Shown: one piece after another, positions 25,174 to 34,846 of the stretch
Layout: each line of letters begins with the position of its first letter
Numbering within the stretch: position 1 is the first letter of the stretch
Assembly: GCF_022606295.1 (NCBI RefSeq)
Contig: NZ_JAHHZS010000006.1
Location: 62,001-126,000, forward strand
Origin: Arthrobacter bambusae
Lineage (GTDB): Bacteria; Actinomycetota; Actinomycetes; Actinomycetales; Micrococcaceae
Reading direction: 5' to 3'
Length of the DNA: 64,000 bases
Program-made: the position numbers and the translations under genes
The notes under the pieces: generated by a model
Seen by the model: only the letters and a program-made list of their open reading frames with translations
What the model was told of the DNA's origin: nothing
The model's database searches: none

Positions 25174-26116
25174 AGTTGACCCACCTCTTCTGGATACGGA
25201 ATTGGAAAGCGGTCAGAAGAGCGATGATGACCAGGATCAGGATGCCGATGGCTGCCGCATAGCCCTTGTCGTTCTGCAGGAAGGCCTGGTTGTAGAAGAT
25301 GTACACGAGGCTTTGCGTCTGCGGCATGGCCAGGTTCGCCTTCCCCATCATCACGTACAGCAGATCGAACAGCTGGAAGCCGCTGATCACGGTGACGATC
25401 GTGACGAAGAAGATGCTGGGCGTCAACAGCGGTACGGTGATGCTGAAGAATTGGCGGACCCGGCTGGCGCCATCCATCTCCGCGGCTTCGAAAAGCTCCC
25501 GCGGAATCTCGCGAAGTCCCGCGCTGATGATGATGAGGTTGAATCCCAGCGACATCCAAAGACCCACGGTAGCCACGGCGAGCAGCGCGAATCCCGGCGT
25601 CGATGTCCAATAAGGGCCTTGGATCCCGAACAAGCCCAGGAACCAGTTGATGGGTCCGAAGTCGCCGTTGTAGATCAGCCTCCACACGATCCCGACGGCG
25701 GCCGGCATGGTGATGTACGGAATGAAGTACAGCGTCCGGTACAGGGCCGCGAAGCGCAGGCCGGGACGCTCGATCAGGGACGCAAGGATGACCGCGATGG
25801 GAATCCCCAGCAGCACGACCACCGTATAGATCAGCGTATTGAGGATTGATTGCGGAATGGTGGAATCCGCGAACAACCGCACGTAGTTGTCCAGGCCGAT
25901 GAACTTGGTTCCTCCGAAGACTCCCCACTTGGTGAAGCTGTAGTAGAACGTCTGGACGATCGGCCAAAGATAGAACACGCCGATTCCCGCAACGGTTGGC
26001 ACCACGAACAACCACGGCCACCAGCCATCCGACTTGGATTTTCCATTGCGGCGGTCCCCCGCTGCTTGGGCGGCACGGACACTCTTGGATGCCGGCGTCA
26101 GGATCTGGGCTTTCAT
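25166..26116 (-). CDS. Sugar ABC transporter permease (MalF type)
   Basis: A 316-residue membrane protein with six helices and the EAA signature ELFEAAEMDGASRVRQFFSITVPLL, typical of the first permease of CUT1 sugar importers. It overlaps the lipoprotein gene by four bases and the next permease by eight, showing tight translational coupling. The first 35 residues are basic and precede the first helix (WPWLFVVPTVAGIGVFYLW). Confidence 0.92.
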   Translation of the reverse strand: MKAQILTPASKSVRAAQAAGDRRNGKSKSDGWWPWLFVVPTVAGIGVFYLWPIVQTFYYSFTKWGVFGGTKFIGLDNYVRLFADSTIPQSILNTLIYTVVVLLGIPIAVILASLIERPGLRFAALYRTLYFIPYITMPAAVGIVWRLIYNGDFGPINWFLGLFGIQGPYWTSTPGFALLAVATVGLWMSLGFNLIIISAGLREIPRELFEAAEMDGASRVRQFFSITVPLLTPSIFFVTIVTVISGFQLFDLLYVMMGKANLAMPQTQSLVYIFYNQAFLQNDKGYAAAIGILILVIIALLTAFQFRIQKRWVNYV

Positions 26117-27435
26117 GATTCTTTGGCCAGCGCTGCGTTCATCTGGCTGGCAAGGTCCTTGGCGACGTCGGCAACCGGCTTGGTCCCGGCGAAGGCCTGC
26201 GGCAGCAAGGTGTTCTCGAGTTCGTTCCAGGCGGCCGTGTTGGCAGACGCCGGATAGGGCGAGGCATCCTTGGCGAGGTCGAGGAAGACGGTGAGGTCAA
26301 CGGAGGGAACAGCCTTGACCCAGGCATCCTGGGTGCCGTTGAAGGCCGGGATGACGGTTCCGGTTTCCGCCTGGATCTTGGCCGCATCCTGGGTTCCCAG
26401 GAAAGCGACGAACGCCTGCGCCGCAGCGGGATTCTTCGCATTGGCGGGAATCACGTTGGCAAGTCCGTGGATCACGCTCTGGTTGCTCTTCGGCCCCTTC
26501 GGGAGGCTGACAATGCCAAGATCGTCACCAAGAGCCTTTTGGGCCGGCCCGACGGTCCAGGAGCCGTCCATGGTCATCGCCAATTTCCTCGACGTGAACA
26601 TGTCGCTTGAGGAGGTGTCCGTCAATTGCTGCATCGACGGCGATACGCCGGATTCGATCAGGTCGCGCCAGAACTGGAGGCCGGCGATTGATCCGGCGGT
26701 GTCGTATCCGGACTTCTTGCCGTCGGCCGAGATGATGGTCCCGCCGGCTTCGATCATCGTGTTGTAGTAGCTGGTCTGGCCGCCCGTGAGGTCGCCGGCG
26801 TATCCGTAGACGCCCTTGCCCTGGTAGAACTTGGACAGTTTGGCACCGGCGGATTTCACGTCATCCCAGGTCCAGCTGGATGTCGGCTCGGACACCCCGG
26901 CTTCCTTGAAGAGCGCCTTGTTGTAGAAGAGCGCGCTGGTATCGAAGTCCTTGGGGACCCCGTAGAAGGCCCCGTTCACCGTGTACAGGTCCACGAGCGC
27001 CTTCGGGTAATGGGCGGTATCCACTGCCTTGCCGGACACCAAGCCGTCCAGCGGCATCAGCTGGTTGTTTTGCGCGTAAAGCTTGATGTGCGGGCCATTC
27101 ATCCAGAAGACGTCCGGCAGGGTGTTGCTGCTTGCCTGGGTCTGGATCTTCGTCCAGTAGGCAGAACCCTTCGACGGCGTGACGTCGATGGTGACCAAGA
27201 TGTTCGGGTATTGCTTGTTGAATTCGGTCACGATTTTCTGCATCGCGGGCTTTTGCGCCGCGTCCCAGATGGCGTAGCTCAGCTCCGCGCTCAGGTCCTT
27301 CGCGGGAGCGGCGTAGGCGGCCTTGGCTGCGCTACCCCCTGCGGCGCTGTTCCCACCGCAGGCGGCGAGCGAAACGACGGCGGCGCCGGCAGCCGCAAAG
27401 GAAAGGAATGACCTGCGGGTCACGTTGTGGTTCAT
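26113..27435 (-). CDS. Extracellular sugar-binding lipoprotein of ABC importer
   Basis: A 440-residue family 1 solute-binding protein. The N-terminus carries a twin-arginine pattern (TRRSFLSF), a hydrophobic stretch and the lipobox SLAAC, so it is probably exported folded by the Tat route and anchored through Cys26 or so. The mature part has the type I sugar-binding fold, with SYAIWDAAQKPAMQKIVTEFNKQ at its start and the conserved AAQAFVAFLGTQDAA helix. It is first in the operon and 286 bases downstream of the LacI gene stop. The ligand is unknown. Confidence 0.9.
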   Translation of the reverse strand: MNHNVTRRSFLSFAAAGAAVVSLAACGGNSAAGGSAAKAAYAAPAKDLSAELSYAIWDAAQKPAMQKIVTEFNKQYPNILVTIDVTPSKGSAYWTKIQTQASSNTLPDVFWMNGPHIKLYAQNNQLMPLDGLVSGKAVDTAHYPKALVDLYTVNGAFYGVPKDFDTSALFYNKALFKEAGVSEPTSSWTWDDVKSAGAKLSKFYQGKGVYGYAGDLTGGQTSYYNTMIEAGGTIISADGKKSGYDTAGSIAGLQFWRDLIESGVSPSMQQLTDTSSSDMFTSRKLAMTMDGSWTVGPAQKALGDDLGIVSLPKGPKSNQSVIHGLANVIPANAKNPAAAQAFVAFLGTQDAAKIQAETGTVIPAFNGTQDAWVKAVPSVDLTVFLDLAKDASPYPASANTAAWNELENTLLPQAFAGTKPVADVAKDLASQMNAALAKES

Positions 27436-27541
27436 AAGAATTCTCCGATGTCTTGGTCAGAAGACCGACGGTCCTTCGGGGGCGGGCCCGCATTCGGCGA
27501 ACAGCCAACCCAACTGGTGTTGTGCAGTCGATCACATCATG

Positions 27542-27553
27542 TTAATCGTTTAA
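27542..27553. promoter_or_regulatory. Candidate LacI-type operator TTAATCGTTTAA
   Basis: A 12-base near-palindrome with the central CG typical of LacI-family sites; ten of twelve positions are symmetric. It lies 106 bases upstream of the sugar-binding lipoprotein gene and downstream of the LacI gene, in the AT-rich part of the intergenic region. The rest of this 285-base region holds a GC-rich stretch with repeated CACCGGG words and no visible gene. Confidence 0.45.
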
Positions 27554-27720
27554 AGACAAGATTCTGAGTGATCTTTCCTTAACTTTTTCGGATAGAAAAC
27601 GTCATCAAAGTGCAAAAAGGACGGATCGCCTGATCATCGGGCACGCGCCTAGACAAACCGCGGGGATGGCACCGGGTCGGCACCGGGGGCTCCGGGTTCT
27701 CGCACCGGGCGCCCCGGATT

Positions 27721-28725
27721 TCACGCAGAGGGCGCTGAGTCCCTCACGATGAGCTTCCACGGGAATTCGAGGATGCGCGCGGGTCCATCGGGATTCTCTG
27801 CACGGTCGAGCAGGAATGCGGCCAGGCCATCGAAAAAGCCCTCAGGACCAACGGTGGTCAACGACGGCGTCATGCGCTCGCCTTCGGTGGTGTTGCCGAT
27901 ACCGATCACTTCGACGTCTTCTGGAATGCGGAGTTGCAGCCGTTGGGCCGCATGGATGGCGGCTATTGCCGCGAAGTCGGTGGTCGCATAGATCGCGGTC
28001 GGACGGTCCGCCCGCTGAAGGAGCCGCAACGCCGCATCGAACGCGCTGAGTCCGTCGCGGTCGTACGCCTCGACGTAGTCGTCCCGGTACTCCAAACCGG
28101 CTTTGGCAAGGCCGCGCGTGTAGGCGCCCAGGCGGATGTCGAGTGTGCTCATCGAAGGTGCCGAGGAGATCAGGCAAGCCACGCGGCGATGCCGGGCGGT
28201 GAGGTGCTCCACTGCCAGATCGCACGACGAACCCACCACCGGCCGCACGACGTCGAATCCCTCAGGTTCCATGGTGTCGCTGAAAACCACCAGGCGCTGC
28301 AATCTTGCCGCCTGCGCCAGCAGTTCGACATCACCGGGCTCGTCGGCGCCATCGATGAACGTCACGTCCGCGTTTTGCCGTTTGAGGGCCACCCGCCAGT
28401 CGGTATCGGCCAGGATCATCGGCGTAATGCCGTGCCGAGCCGCGGCCGTACCAACAGCGCGGCTTACGTCCAAGGCCCACGGATCCGAGATCATGGTGAG
28501 CGACAACATGAGCAGGTTCGTTCGGCCGGTGCGGATCGCCCTTGCCGATTGGTTGGGGCGATATCCGAGGGCGAGGGCAGCCTCTTGAACCCGCAGCACC
28601 GTAGCTGGCGCCACCCCGGAACCGCTCCTGCTGCCGTCCTTGCCGCTCCTGCCTGAAAGCACATAGGACACGGTCGCCGTCGAGACCCCCGCTGCAGCCG
28701 CCACGGACTTGATCGTGGGGCGCAT
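27721..28725 (-). CDS. LacI-family transcriptional regulator
   Basis: A 334-residue repressor with the LacI helix-turn-helix and hinge (TIKSVAAAAGVSTATVSYVLSG) followed by a type 1 periplasmic-binding effector domain. An insert of about 14 residues rich in S, G, D and R follows the recognition helix (GRSGKDGSRSGSGVAPAT), longer than in most LacI proteins. It lies directly upstream of the ABC operon on the same strand and is the obvious candidate regulator. Confidence 0.9.
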   Translation of the reverse strand: MRPTIKSVAAAAGVSTATVSYVLSGRSGKDGSRSGSGVAPATVLRVQEAALALGYRPNQSARAIRTGRTNLLMLSLTMISDPWALDVSRAVGTAAARHGITPMILADTDWRVALKRQNADVTFIDGADEPGDVELLAQAARLQRLVVFSDTMEPEGFDVVRPVVGSSCDLAVEHLTARHRRVACLISSAPSMSTLDIRLGAYTRGLAKAGLEYRDDYVEAYDRDGLSAFDAALRLLQRADRPTAIYATTDFAAIAAIHAAQRLQLRIPEDVEVIGIGNTTEGERMTPSLTTVGPEGFFDGLAAFLLDRAENPDGPARILEFPWKLIVRDSAPSA

Positions 28726-28822
28726 TCGTCTCCTTCGTGGCTAAGCCGCCGGACCTCGGGCGTGGTCCGGCGGTAGTAGCATCATAGCCAGACGAACGGG
28801 TGCGGGTTCAGGAGGCGCGGGT

Positions 28823-29440
28823 TCAGGAAGAGACGCTGCCGTAACCGAGCCGTCGGCCGCCATTGTTGGACGCAGCGGGCAAAGTACCCCCGACAATGCG
28901 GGTGGCCGTGACAGTGGTGCCGCTCTTCGTGCCGGAGACTGCGACGGTGTCGCCCGCCTTCAGGTCCGTGGCCTTGATGGTTTGGGGCGATGGCCTCTTG
29001 CCTTGCGTGCCGGTTCCAGAGGCGGGGAGCTTGACGATGGTGGTCGACGTTGTGATCGCGAAGCTCTGCGTGAAGCCATCATCGCTCTTCACGGAAATGC
29101 TCGTATCGCTGACGGACTGCACTGTACCCCGCTGTGTCACGAGCGTCGTGTAGCTGCCGTCCTTGTTCTTGACCGTGAACTCACCGTGGATCCCCGGTCC
29201 TGCGACGCCGCGGGGAAGGACGGGGAACGGCCGGACCTTGCCGGGCGACGGTGCGGCGGGCGACGTAGCCCCGGGCGACGGGGTGGCAGGCGAAGCCGTG
29301 CTGGTCGGCGTCGCGCTCACGACGTACTCGGGGATGATCTGGCCGGCAGCCCAGACTGCGGCCACACCACCGCCGCCCAGGACGACGACGATTCCGCCGG
29401 CGATGAGGGCCCTGCGAACCCCCGGAGTCATGGTGGACAT
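28823..29440 (-). CDS. Membrane-anchored protein with DUF5666-like domain
   Basis: About 205 residues. After a short basic start there is one hydrophobic segment (ALIAGGIVVVLGGGGVAAVWAAG), then a threonine/serine/proline-rich linker with TPSPGATSPAAPSPG-type words, and a beta-rich C-terminal half containing RGTVQSVSDTSISVKSDDG and DLKAGDTVAVSGTKSG, which resembles the small beta-barrel DUF5666. It is probably anchored to the membrane with the domain outside. The function is unknown. AGAAAGGA lies before ATG 29440; an in-frame upstream start at 29563 lacks support. Confidence 0.68.
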   Translation of the reverse strand: MSTMTPGVRRALIAGGIVVVLGGGGVAAVWAAGQIIPEYVVSATPTSTASPATPSPGATSPAAPSPGKVRPFPVLPRGVAGPGIHGEFTVKNKDGSYTTLVTQRGTVQSVSDTSISVKSDDGFTQSFAITTSTTIVKLPASGTGTQGKRPSPQTIKATDLKAGDTVAVSGTKSGTTVTATRIVGGTLPAASNNGGRRLGYGSVSS

Positions 29441-29614
29441 AGCCGAATCCTTTCTCCGCTCCTCCCCGGTGCGGTAAAGGGGCGGGCAGCAAAGAACTGA
29501 TGACTCCATGATGAGCCTTGAAGCTGTGTGAGGGCTGTGGATCCTCACCCAACTGGTCCCCACCGCCTCCCTAACCTCGCTTCGCTCGGCCAGGGAACCC
29601 GGGCGGCGTGGGCC

Positions 29615-29668
29615 CCGCAGTTGTTGTCGTTTTGACGGCTCAAAACGACAACAACTGCGACCCGGTTG
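29615..29668. repeat. Family A intergenic palindrome, copy 2 (shortened outer arms)
   Basis: The core GCAGTTGTTGTCGTTTTGA is followed by the exact complement of its arms around a short loop. The outer CCCAACTGACT part is degenerate: a CCCAACTGGT sequence occurs some 60 bases to the left at about 29549, as if separated by inserted DNA. It lies 15 bases after the gatB stop codon. Confidence 0.85.
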
Positions 29669-29683
29669 AGCGAGCCGGGGTGG

Positions 29684-31192
29684 TCAGCCTTCGACGCCGA
29701 GGCGCTCCAGGATCAGCTCGCGCACACGGCCGGCGTCGGCCTGCCCGCGGGTGGCCTTCATGACTCCGCCGACGATCGCACCGATGGCCTGAAGCTTGCC
29801 GCCGCGGATCTTCTCCGCGACGTCGGGCTGGGCTGCCAGTGCGGCGTCGATCGCTTCCAGGAGGGGGCCGTCGTCGGACACGACGGCGAGGCCGCGCTTC
29901 TCGACGATCTCGGCCGGAGTGCCCTCGCCCGCGAGGACGCCGTCGAGCACCTGGGCAGCCATCTTGTTGTTGATCTTGCCGCCCTCCACGAGCTTGTTGA
30001 GCTCCACGATGGTTTCCGGCGTGACGCCGAGTTCGGAGGGGTCGACGTCGGCCGTCTTGGCGCGTCCGACGATCTCGCCCATCCACCACTTGCGGGCCAC
30101 GGAGGCGCTGGCACCGGCGGCGATGGTTTCCTCGATGGAGTCCATGACACCGGCGTTCACGACGTCGCGGAACTCGAGGTCCGAATAGCCCCAGTCGGCC
30201 TGGAGCCGCTTGCGGCGGGCCGCGGGCGGTTCGGGCAGCGTGGCGCGGAGTTCCTCGACCCATTCACGGGACGCGAGGACCGGAACGAGGTCCGGCTCCG
30301 GGAAGTAGCGGTAGTCGTCGGCGTCGGACTTGGCCCGGCCCGACGTCGTCGTGCGCGTGTCCTCGTGCCAGTGGCGCGTCTCCTGGATGACCGGCTCGCC
30401 GGAGTCCAGGACGGCGGCGTGGCGCTGGATTTCGTAACGGACGGCGTGCTCGACGGCGCGCAGCGAGTTCACGTTCTTCGTCTCCGAACGGATGCCGAAA
30501 CGTTCGCGGCCGTGCGGGCGCAGCGAGACGTTGGCATCGCAACGGACGTTGCCGCGTTCCATCTTGGCGTCGGAAACACCGAGGTTCTTGACGATTTCGC
30601 GCACCGCGGCAACGTAGGCCTTGGCGAGCTCGGGTGCGCGGCTGCCGGCGCCCTCGATCGGCTTGGTGACGATTTCGACCAGCGGAACACCGGAACGGTT
30701 GTAGTCCACCAGCGAGTAATCGGCACCCTGGATGCGGCCCGTGGCGCCACCCATGTGGGTCAGCTTGCCGGCGTCCTCTTCCATGTGTGCGCGCTCGATC
30801 TCGACGCGGAATACTGTGCCGTCCGAGAGTTCGATGTCCAGGTAGCCGTCGTACGCGATGGGCTCGTCGTACTGGGACGTCTGGAAGTTCTTCGGGGTGT
30901 CCGGGTAGAAGTAGTTCTTCCGGGCGAAGCGGCAGTACTCGGCGATCTTGCAGTTCAGGGCAAGGCCGATCTTGATGGAGGATTCCACTGCGGTCTTGTT
31001 CACCACGGGCAGGACGCCGGGCATGCCGAGGTCCACCTCGTTGACGTTGGTGTTCGGCTCGTCGCCGAAGACGTTCGGGGCGGAGGAGAACATCTTGGTC
31101 TTGGTGTTGAGCTCCACGTGGACCTCGAAGCCAAGGACGGGATCGTACTTCTCCATGGCCTCTTCGAAGCTGAGGATGGCGTCGGTAGACAT
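29684..31192 (-). CDS. gatB: Asp-tRNA(Asn)/Glu-tRNA(Gln) amidotransferase subunit B
   Basis: A 502-residue subunit of GatCAB, which converts misacylated Glu-tRNA(Gln) and Asp-tRNA(Asn) to the correct amide. The GatB signature [19 protein letters not shown] opens the protein, [15 protein letters not shown] and [20 protein letters not shown] form the kinase-like core, and the YqeY-like tail domain ends the protein. ATG 31192 overlaps the gatA stop by one base (TGATG), so translation is coupled. A family A palindrome follows. Confidence 0.96.
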   Translation of the reverse strand: MSTDAILSFEEAMEKYDPVLGFEVHVELNTKTKMFSSAPNVFGDEPNTNVNEVDLGMPGVLPVVNKTAVESSIKIGLALNCKIAEYCRFARKNYFYPDTPKNFQTSQYDEPIAYDGYLDIELSDGTVFRVEIERAHMEEDAGKLTHMGGATGRIQGADYSLVDYNRSGVPLVEIVTKPIEGAGSRAPELAKAYVAAVREIVKNLGVSDAKMERGNVRCDANVSLRPHGRERFGIRSETKNVNSLRAVEHAVRYEIQRHAAVLDSGEPVIQETRHWHEDTRTTTSGRAKSDADDYRYFPEPDLVPVLASREWVEELRATLPEPPAARRKRLQADWGYSDLEFRDVVNAGVMDSIEETIAAGASASVARKWWMGEIVGRAKTADVDPSELGVTPETIVELNKLVEGGKINNKMAAQVLDGVLAGEGTPAEIVEKRGLAVVSDDGPLLEAIDAALAAQPDVAEKIRGGKLQAIGAIVGGVMKATRGQADAGRVRELILERLGVEG

Positions 31193-32748
31193 CAGTTGGA
31201 ACCTCCGGCGATGGTGGAGCTGGAACCGAGAACGGGTGCCTTCGCGAGCAGCGGGCCGCCCCATTTCTCTTCGAGCAAGGATTCAAGGACAGCGCCCACG
31301 CGGTACAGGCGGGCGTCCTCGCGGGCAGGCGCCAGGAGCTGGATACCCACGGGCAAGCCGTCTTCGTCGGCGAGGCCGCCCGGCAGGGACAAACCCGGGA
31401 TACCGGCCATGTTCGCGGGGATGGTGGCGACGTCGTTGAGGTACATGGCCAGCGGGTCGTCCAGCTTCTCCCCCAGCTTGAAGGCTGTGGTCGGGGCCGT
31501 CGGCGATATCAGGACATCGGCCTGCGCAAACGCGGCGTCGAAGTCACGCTGGATGAGCGTGCGGACCTTCTGCGCGGAACCATAGTAGGCGTCGTAGTAG
31601 CCGGCGCTCAGGGCGTAGGTGCCCAGGATGATGCGGCGCTTGACCTCATCGCCGAAACCGGCGGCGCGGGTGGCGGCCATGACGCGTTCGATCGTCATGG
31701 GACCGTCCTCGGGCAGGACACGCAAGCCGTAGCGCACGCCGTCGAACTTGGCCAGGTTGCTGGAAACCTCGGACGGCATGATCAGGTAGTAGGCGCCCAG
31801 CGCGTACTTGAAGTTGGGGCAGGAAACCTCGACGATTTCCGCGCCGGCCTCCTTGAGCAGCTCAAGGGACTCGTTGAACCGGTTCTCGACGCCGGCCTGG
31901 TAGCCCTCGCCGTGGAGTTCCTTGATGATGCCGATCTTCATGCCCGTGACGTTGCCCGTCTTGGCTGCGGCAACGAGGGTGTCGAAGGGGTCCGTCAGCG
32001 AAGTGGAGTCGAAGGGGTCGTGGCCGCCGATGACTTCCTGCAGGAGTGCCGAGTCCAGCACGGTCCGCGAAACCGGGCCGATCTGGTCCAGCGAAGATGC
32101 CATGGCAATGGCGCCATAGCGGGATACCGCACCGTAGGTGGGCTTCATGCCGACCGTGCCGGTGACAGCGCCGGGCTGGCGGATGGATCCGCCGGTGTCC
32201 GTGCCGAGGGCCAGCGGAGCTTCGAAAGCCGCGACGGCGGCCGCGGAGCCACCGCCCGAGCCGCCGGGAATGCGGTCCAGGTCCCACGGGTTGCGGGTGG
32301 GGCCGTACGCCGAGTGTTCCGTGGAGGAACCCATGGCGAATTCGTCCAGGTTGGTCTTGCCAAGGATGGGCATCTTCGCTGCGCGCAGCTTCTTGATGAC
32401 GGTGGCGTCGTAGGGGCTGTGCCAGCCCTCGAGGATCTTGGAGCCGGCCGTGGTGGGCTGGCCGATCGTGACGATAAGGTCCTTGACGGCGATGGGTACG
32501 CCGGCGAGCTCGTGCAGCGCTTCGGCTTCGGCACCGCCGGCGGCGCGGATCGCGTCCACCTCGGCGGCGACGGCGAGCGCCTCTTCGGCGTTGACGTGCA
32601 GGAATGCGTTGACTTGCCCGTCAACGTCGGCAATCCGGTCCAGGTACGCCTGGGTGACCTCGACGGACGTGACCTCGCGCGCGGCCAGCTTGGCGGCCAA
32701 CTGTGCTGCGGACAGGCGGATGAGTTCGGAGTTGTTCAATTCAGTCAT
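31192..32748 (-). CDS. gatA: Asp-tRNA(Asn)/Glu-tRNA(Gln) amidotransferase subunit A
   Basis: A 518-residue amidase-signature enzyme that supplies ammonia from glutamine to GatB. The Ser-cisSer-Lys triad is intact: lysine in PIAVKDLIV, and the serines in [13 protein letters not shown] and [16 protein letters not shown] 32748 is chosen because it lies four bases after the gatC stop and matches the family N-terminus ([19 protein letters not shown]). Confidence 0.96.
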   Translation of the reverse strand: MTELNNSELIRLSAAQLAAKLAAREVTSVEVTQAYLDRIADVDGQVNAFLHVNAEEALAVAAEVDAIRAAGGAEAEALHELAGVPIAVKDLIVTIGQPTTAGSKILEGWHSPYDATVIKKLRAAKMPILGKTNLDEFAMGSSTEHSAYGPTRNPWDLDRIPGGSGGGSAAAVAAFEAPLALGTDTGGSIRQPGAVTGTVGMKPTYGAVSRYGAIAMASSLDQIGPVSRTVLDSALLQEVIGGHDPFDSTSLTDPFDTLVAAAKTGNVTGMKIGIIKELHGEGYQAGVENRFNESLELLKEAGAEIVEVSCPNFKYALGAYYLIMPSEVSSNLAKFDGVRYGLRVLPEDGPMTIERVMAATRAAGFGDEVKRRIILGTYALSAGYYDAYYGSAQKVRTLIQRDFDAAFAQADVLISPTAPTTAFKLGEKLDDPLAMYLNDVATIPANMAGIPGLSLPGGLADEDGLPVGIQLLAPAREDARLYRVGAVLESLLEEKWGGPLLAKAPVLGSSSTIAGGSN

Positions 32749-32752
32749 TCGC

Positions 32753-33049
32753 TTAGTCCTCATCCAGGATTGCCGGAACCTTGAAGCGGCCCTCGAAGGA
32801 ATCCGGGGCCCCGGACAACGCCTGCTCGGCGGTGAACGTGTGGCCCACGACGTCCTCACGGAACACGTTGCTCAACGGAATCGGGTGGGACGTGGCCGGG
32901 ACATCGTCCCCGGCGGCTTCGCTCACGGACTTCACCGAATCCACGATGACGGCAAGTTCGCCGGCCATCCTGTCCAGCTCTTCGGCACTCATTTCAATGT
33001 GAGCCAGACGCGCAAGATGCGCGACGTCGTCACGGTTGATCGCAGCCAT
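32753..33049 (-). CDS. gatC: Asp-tRNA(Asn)/Glu-tRNA(Gln) amidotransferase subunit C
   Basis: A 98-residue helical subunit that wraps around GatA and GatB and stabilises the complex. It begins [22 protein letters not shown], the typical GatC start. ATG 33049 is preferred over one five codons upstream. It is first in the gatC-gatA-gatB operon. Confidence 0.94.
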   Translation of the reverse strand: MAAINRDDVAHLARLAHIEMSAEELDRMAGELAVIVDSVKSVSEAAGDDVPATSHPIPLSNVFREDVVGHTFTAEQALSGAPDSFEGRFKVPAILDED

Positions 33050-33110
33050 GGATCTCCCCTGCAAAGTTCAATTGGTTTTCCGGACTAGTCTACGTGGCTT
33101 GGACGACGAA

Positions 33111-33173
33111 CAACGCGGGGTCACTTACGGCCCATCCGGGGGTCCCGAATGGGCCGTAAGTGACCCCGCGTTG
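33111..33173. repeat. Family B intergenic palindrome, copy 2
   Basis: A 63-base palindrome with perfect 24-base arms beginning CAACGCGGGGTCACTTACGG and a 15-base loop. It lies 13 bases after the citrate transporter stop and 61 bases upstream of gatC. The arms match copy 1 at 1376, where one arm has a single change, but the loop is unrelated. Confidence 0.92.
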
Positions 33174-33186
33174 CGTGGTTGCGTTG

Positions 33187-34620
33187 CTAGCCGATGCCGA
33201 TGGCTCCGGTCAGCATGCCCACCGCGAGCATGACGACGGAGATGACCGCCGTGCGCCACAGGACCTTCTTGTGGTGGTCTCCCAGTTCCACCTTCGCCAG
33301 GGACACCAGCAGCAGGATCGCGGGGACCAACGGGCTCTGGAGGTGGAACGGCTGGCCGGTGATGGAGGCACGGGCCATTTCCGCGCCGCTGATGCCGTAG
33401 TGCGCGGCAGTTTCGCTCAGGACCGGCAGGACGCCGAAGTAGAAGGCGTCGTTGCTCATGAAGAACGTCATCGGGATGCTGAGCAGGCCAGTGATGACGG
33501 CCATGAACGGACCCATCTCGGCCGGGATGATGTGGACCAGCCATGCAGACATTTCCTTGACCATGCCGGTGCCGTTGAGGACACCCGTGAGGACGGCCGC
33601 CGCCATGACCATGCTGACCACGGCCACGATGGACGGCGCGTGGGCCACCGGCTGCGCACCCTGTTCCTTGACCTTCGGGAAGTTCACCAGCAGGGCGATC
33701 GCGGAACCCACCATGAAGACGTACGGCAGCGGCACCAGGTTGGCCACGAGCATGACCATCACCGCGACCGTGAGTCCGAGGTTGAACCAGAAGAGCTTCG
33801 GGCGCAGGGTCTTGCGGTGGGGGTCGAGTGCGGTGGCGGTCAAACCCGCGTCGGCGAGGTCAACCAAGGTTTCGGTGCGTTCGAGGACCACGACGTCGGA
33901 GCTGCCGCCGGAGCCCGAGCTGCCGGAGCCCGAGCCGCCGCGGCGCGTGCCGCCGTCGAACACGTCACCGGCGTCGGCGACGTCACCCCAGATCCCGGGG
34001 GCCGTGGCGCGGAGGCGGTTGCGTTCCTGCAGGCCCAAGAGCCAGGAGAACACGAAGACGACGACGAGGCCGGCGATGAGGGACGGCACCATGGGAACAA
34101 ACACGTCGTTGACGTCGACCTTCAGGGCGGTGGCAGCCCGGGCCGTGGGACCACCCCACGGCAGGATGTTCATGGTTCCGTTGGCCAGGCCGGCCACACA
34201 GGTCAGGATCACGGGGCTCATCTTCAAGCGCAGGTACACGGGCAGCATCGCCGCGGTGGTGAGGATGAAGGTGGTGGAGCCGTCGCCATCGAGTGATACT
34301 GCGGCGGCGAGGATGGCGGTGCCCAGGACCACTTTTGCGGGGTCGTTGCCAAGCTTGCGGAGGATGAACCTCACCAACGGGTCGAACAGCCCGACGTCGA
34401 TCATGAGTCCGAAGTACACGATCGCGAACATCAGCAGGGCGGCCGTGGACGTCATGGACTTCATCGAGTCCATGACCATGCTTCCGATGCCGAGGCCGGC
34501 ACCGGCAAACAGGCCGAAGATGGTGGGAACGATGATCAGCGCCAGAACGGGCGTCAACTTCTTTGTCATGATCAGGACCATGAACACCGCAATCATTGCG
34601 AATCCAAGCAATACCAGCAC
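33187..34620 (-). CDS. CitMHS-family citrate/metal transporter
   Basis: A 477-residue membrane protein of the CitMHS family, which takes up citrate complexed with Mg or other divalent metal in symport with protons. About 12 hydrophobic segments are seen, with the family motifs SLDGDGSTTFILTTAAMLPVY and NGTMNILPWGGPTARAATAL. The large central cytoplasmic loop contains a serine/glycine run (SGSGSSGSGGSSD) followed by an acidic segment, which is unusual. It is divergent from a CitA/CitB-type two-component system 226 bases away, so its expression is probably citrate-induced. Confidence 0.92.
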   Translation of the reverse strand: MLVLLGFAMIAVFMVLIMTKKLTPVLALIIVPTIFGLFAGAGLGIGSMVMDSMKSMTSTAALLMFAIVYFGLMIDVGLFDPLVRFILRKLGNDPAKVVLGTAILAAAVSLDGDGSTTFILTTAAMLPVYLRLKMSPVILTCVAGLANGTMNILPWGGPTARAATALKVDVNDVFVPMVPSLIAGLVVVFVFSWLLGLQERNRLRATAPGIWGDVADAGDVFDGGTRRGGSGSGSSGSGGSSDVVVLERTETLVDLADAGLTATALDPHRKTLRPKLFWFNLGLTVAVMVMLVANLVPLPYVFMVGSAIALLVNFPKVKEQGAQPVAHAPSIVAVVSMVMAAAVLTGVLNGTGMVKEMSAWLVHIIPAEMGPFMAVITGLLSIPMTFFMSNDAFYFGVLPVLSETAAHYGISGAEMARASITGQPFHLQSPLVPAILLLVSLAKVELGDHHKKVLWRTAVISVVMLAVGMLTGAIGIG

Positions 34621-34733
34621 AGCCGGCTCCTTACTACAGTGAACGGCATCACGTCGATGTGATGCGCGATACAGAACGTATAGTGGCTACGCTCAGAGCA
34701 AGGCGTTTGTGGGATTTGATCGACATACTGCTG

Positions 34734-34763
34734 ATTGAGAGCATTTTGCTCATTGTGCTCAAT
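34734..34763. promoter_or_regulatory. Candidate regulator site between citMHS and the two-component genes
   Basis: ATTGAGAGCA (34734-34743) and TGTGCTCAAT (34754-34763) form an imperfect inverted repeat, eight of ten pairs, with GAGCA/TGCTC nested inside. It lies 84 bases upstream of the histidine kinase start within the divergent AT-rich region. Position suggests a binding site for the adjacent response regulator; this is inference. Confidence 0.35.
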
Positions 34764-34846
34764 GCTTCAATGGAGAGGTAGACGTCGAAGTACAGCGCCG
34801 CTGCTGCCCCGCTCCAGCCGGCCGTTCCCCGCCGGAAGGAGGCAGC

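Noticed and set aside
29666..31585. A 639-codon plus-strand frame
   Set aside because: It is antisense to gatB and gatA and has no recognisable domain.
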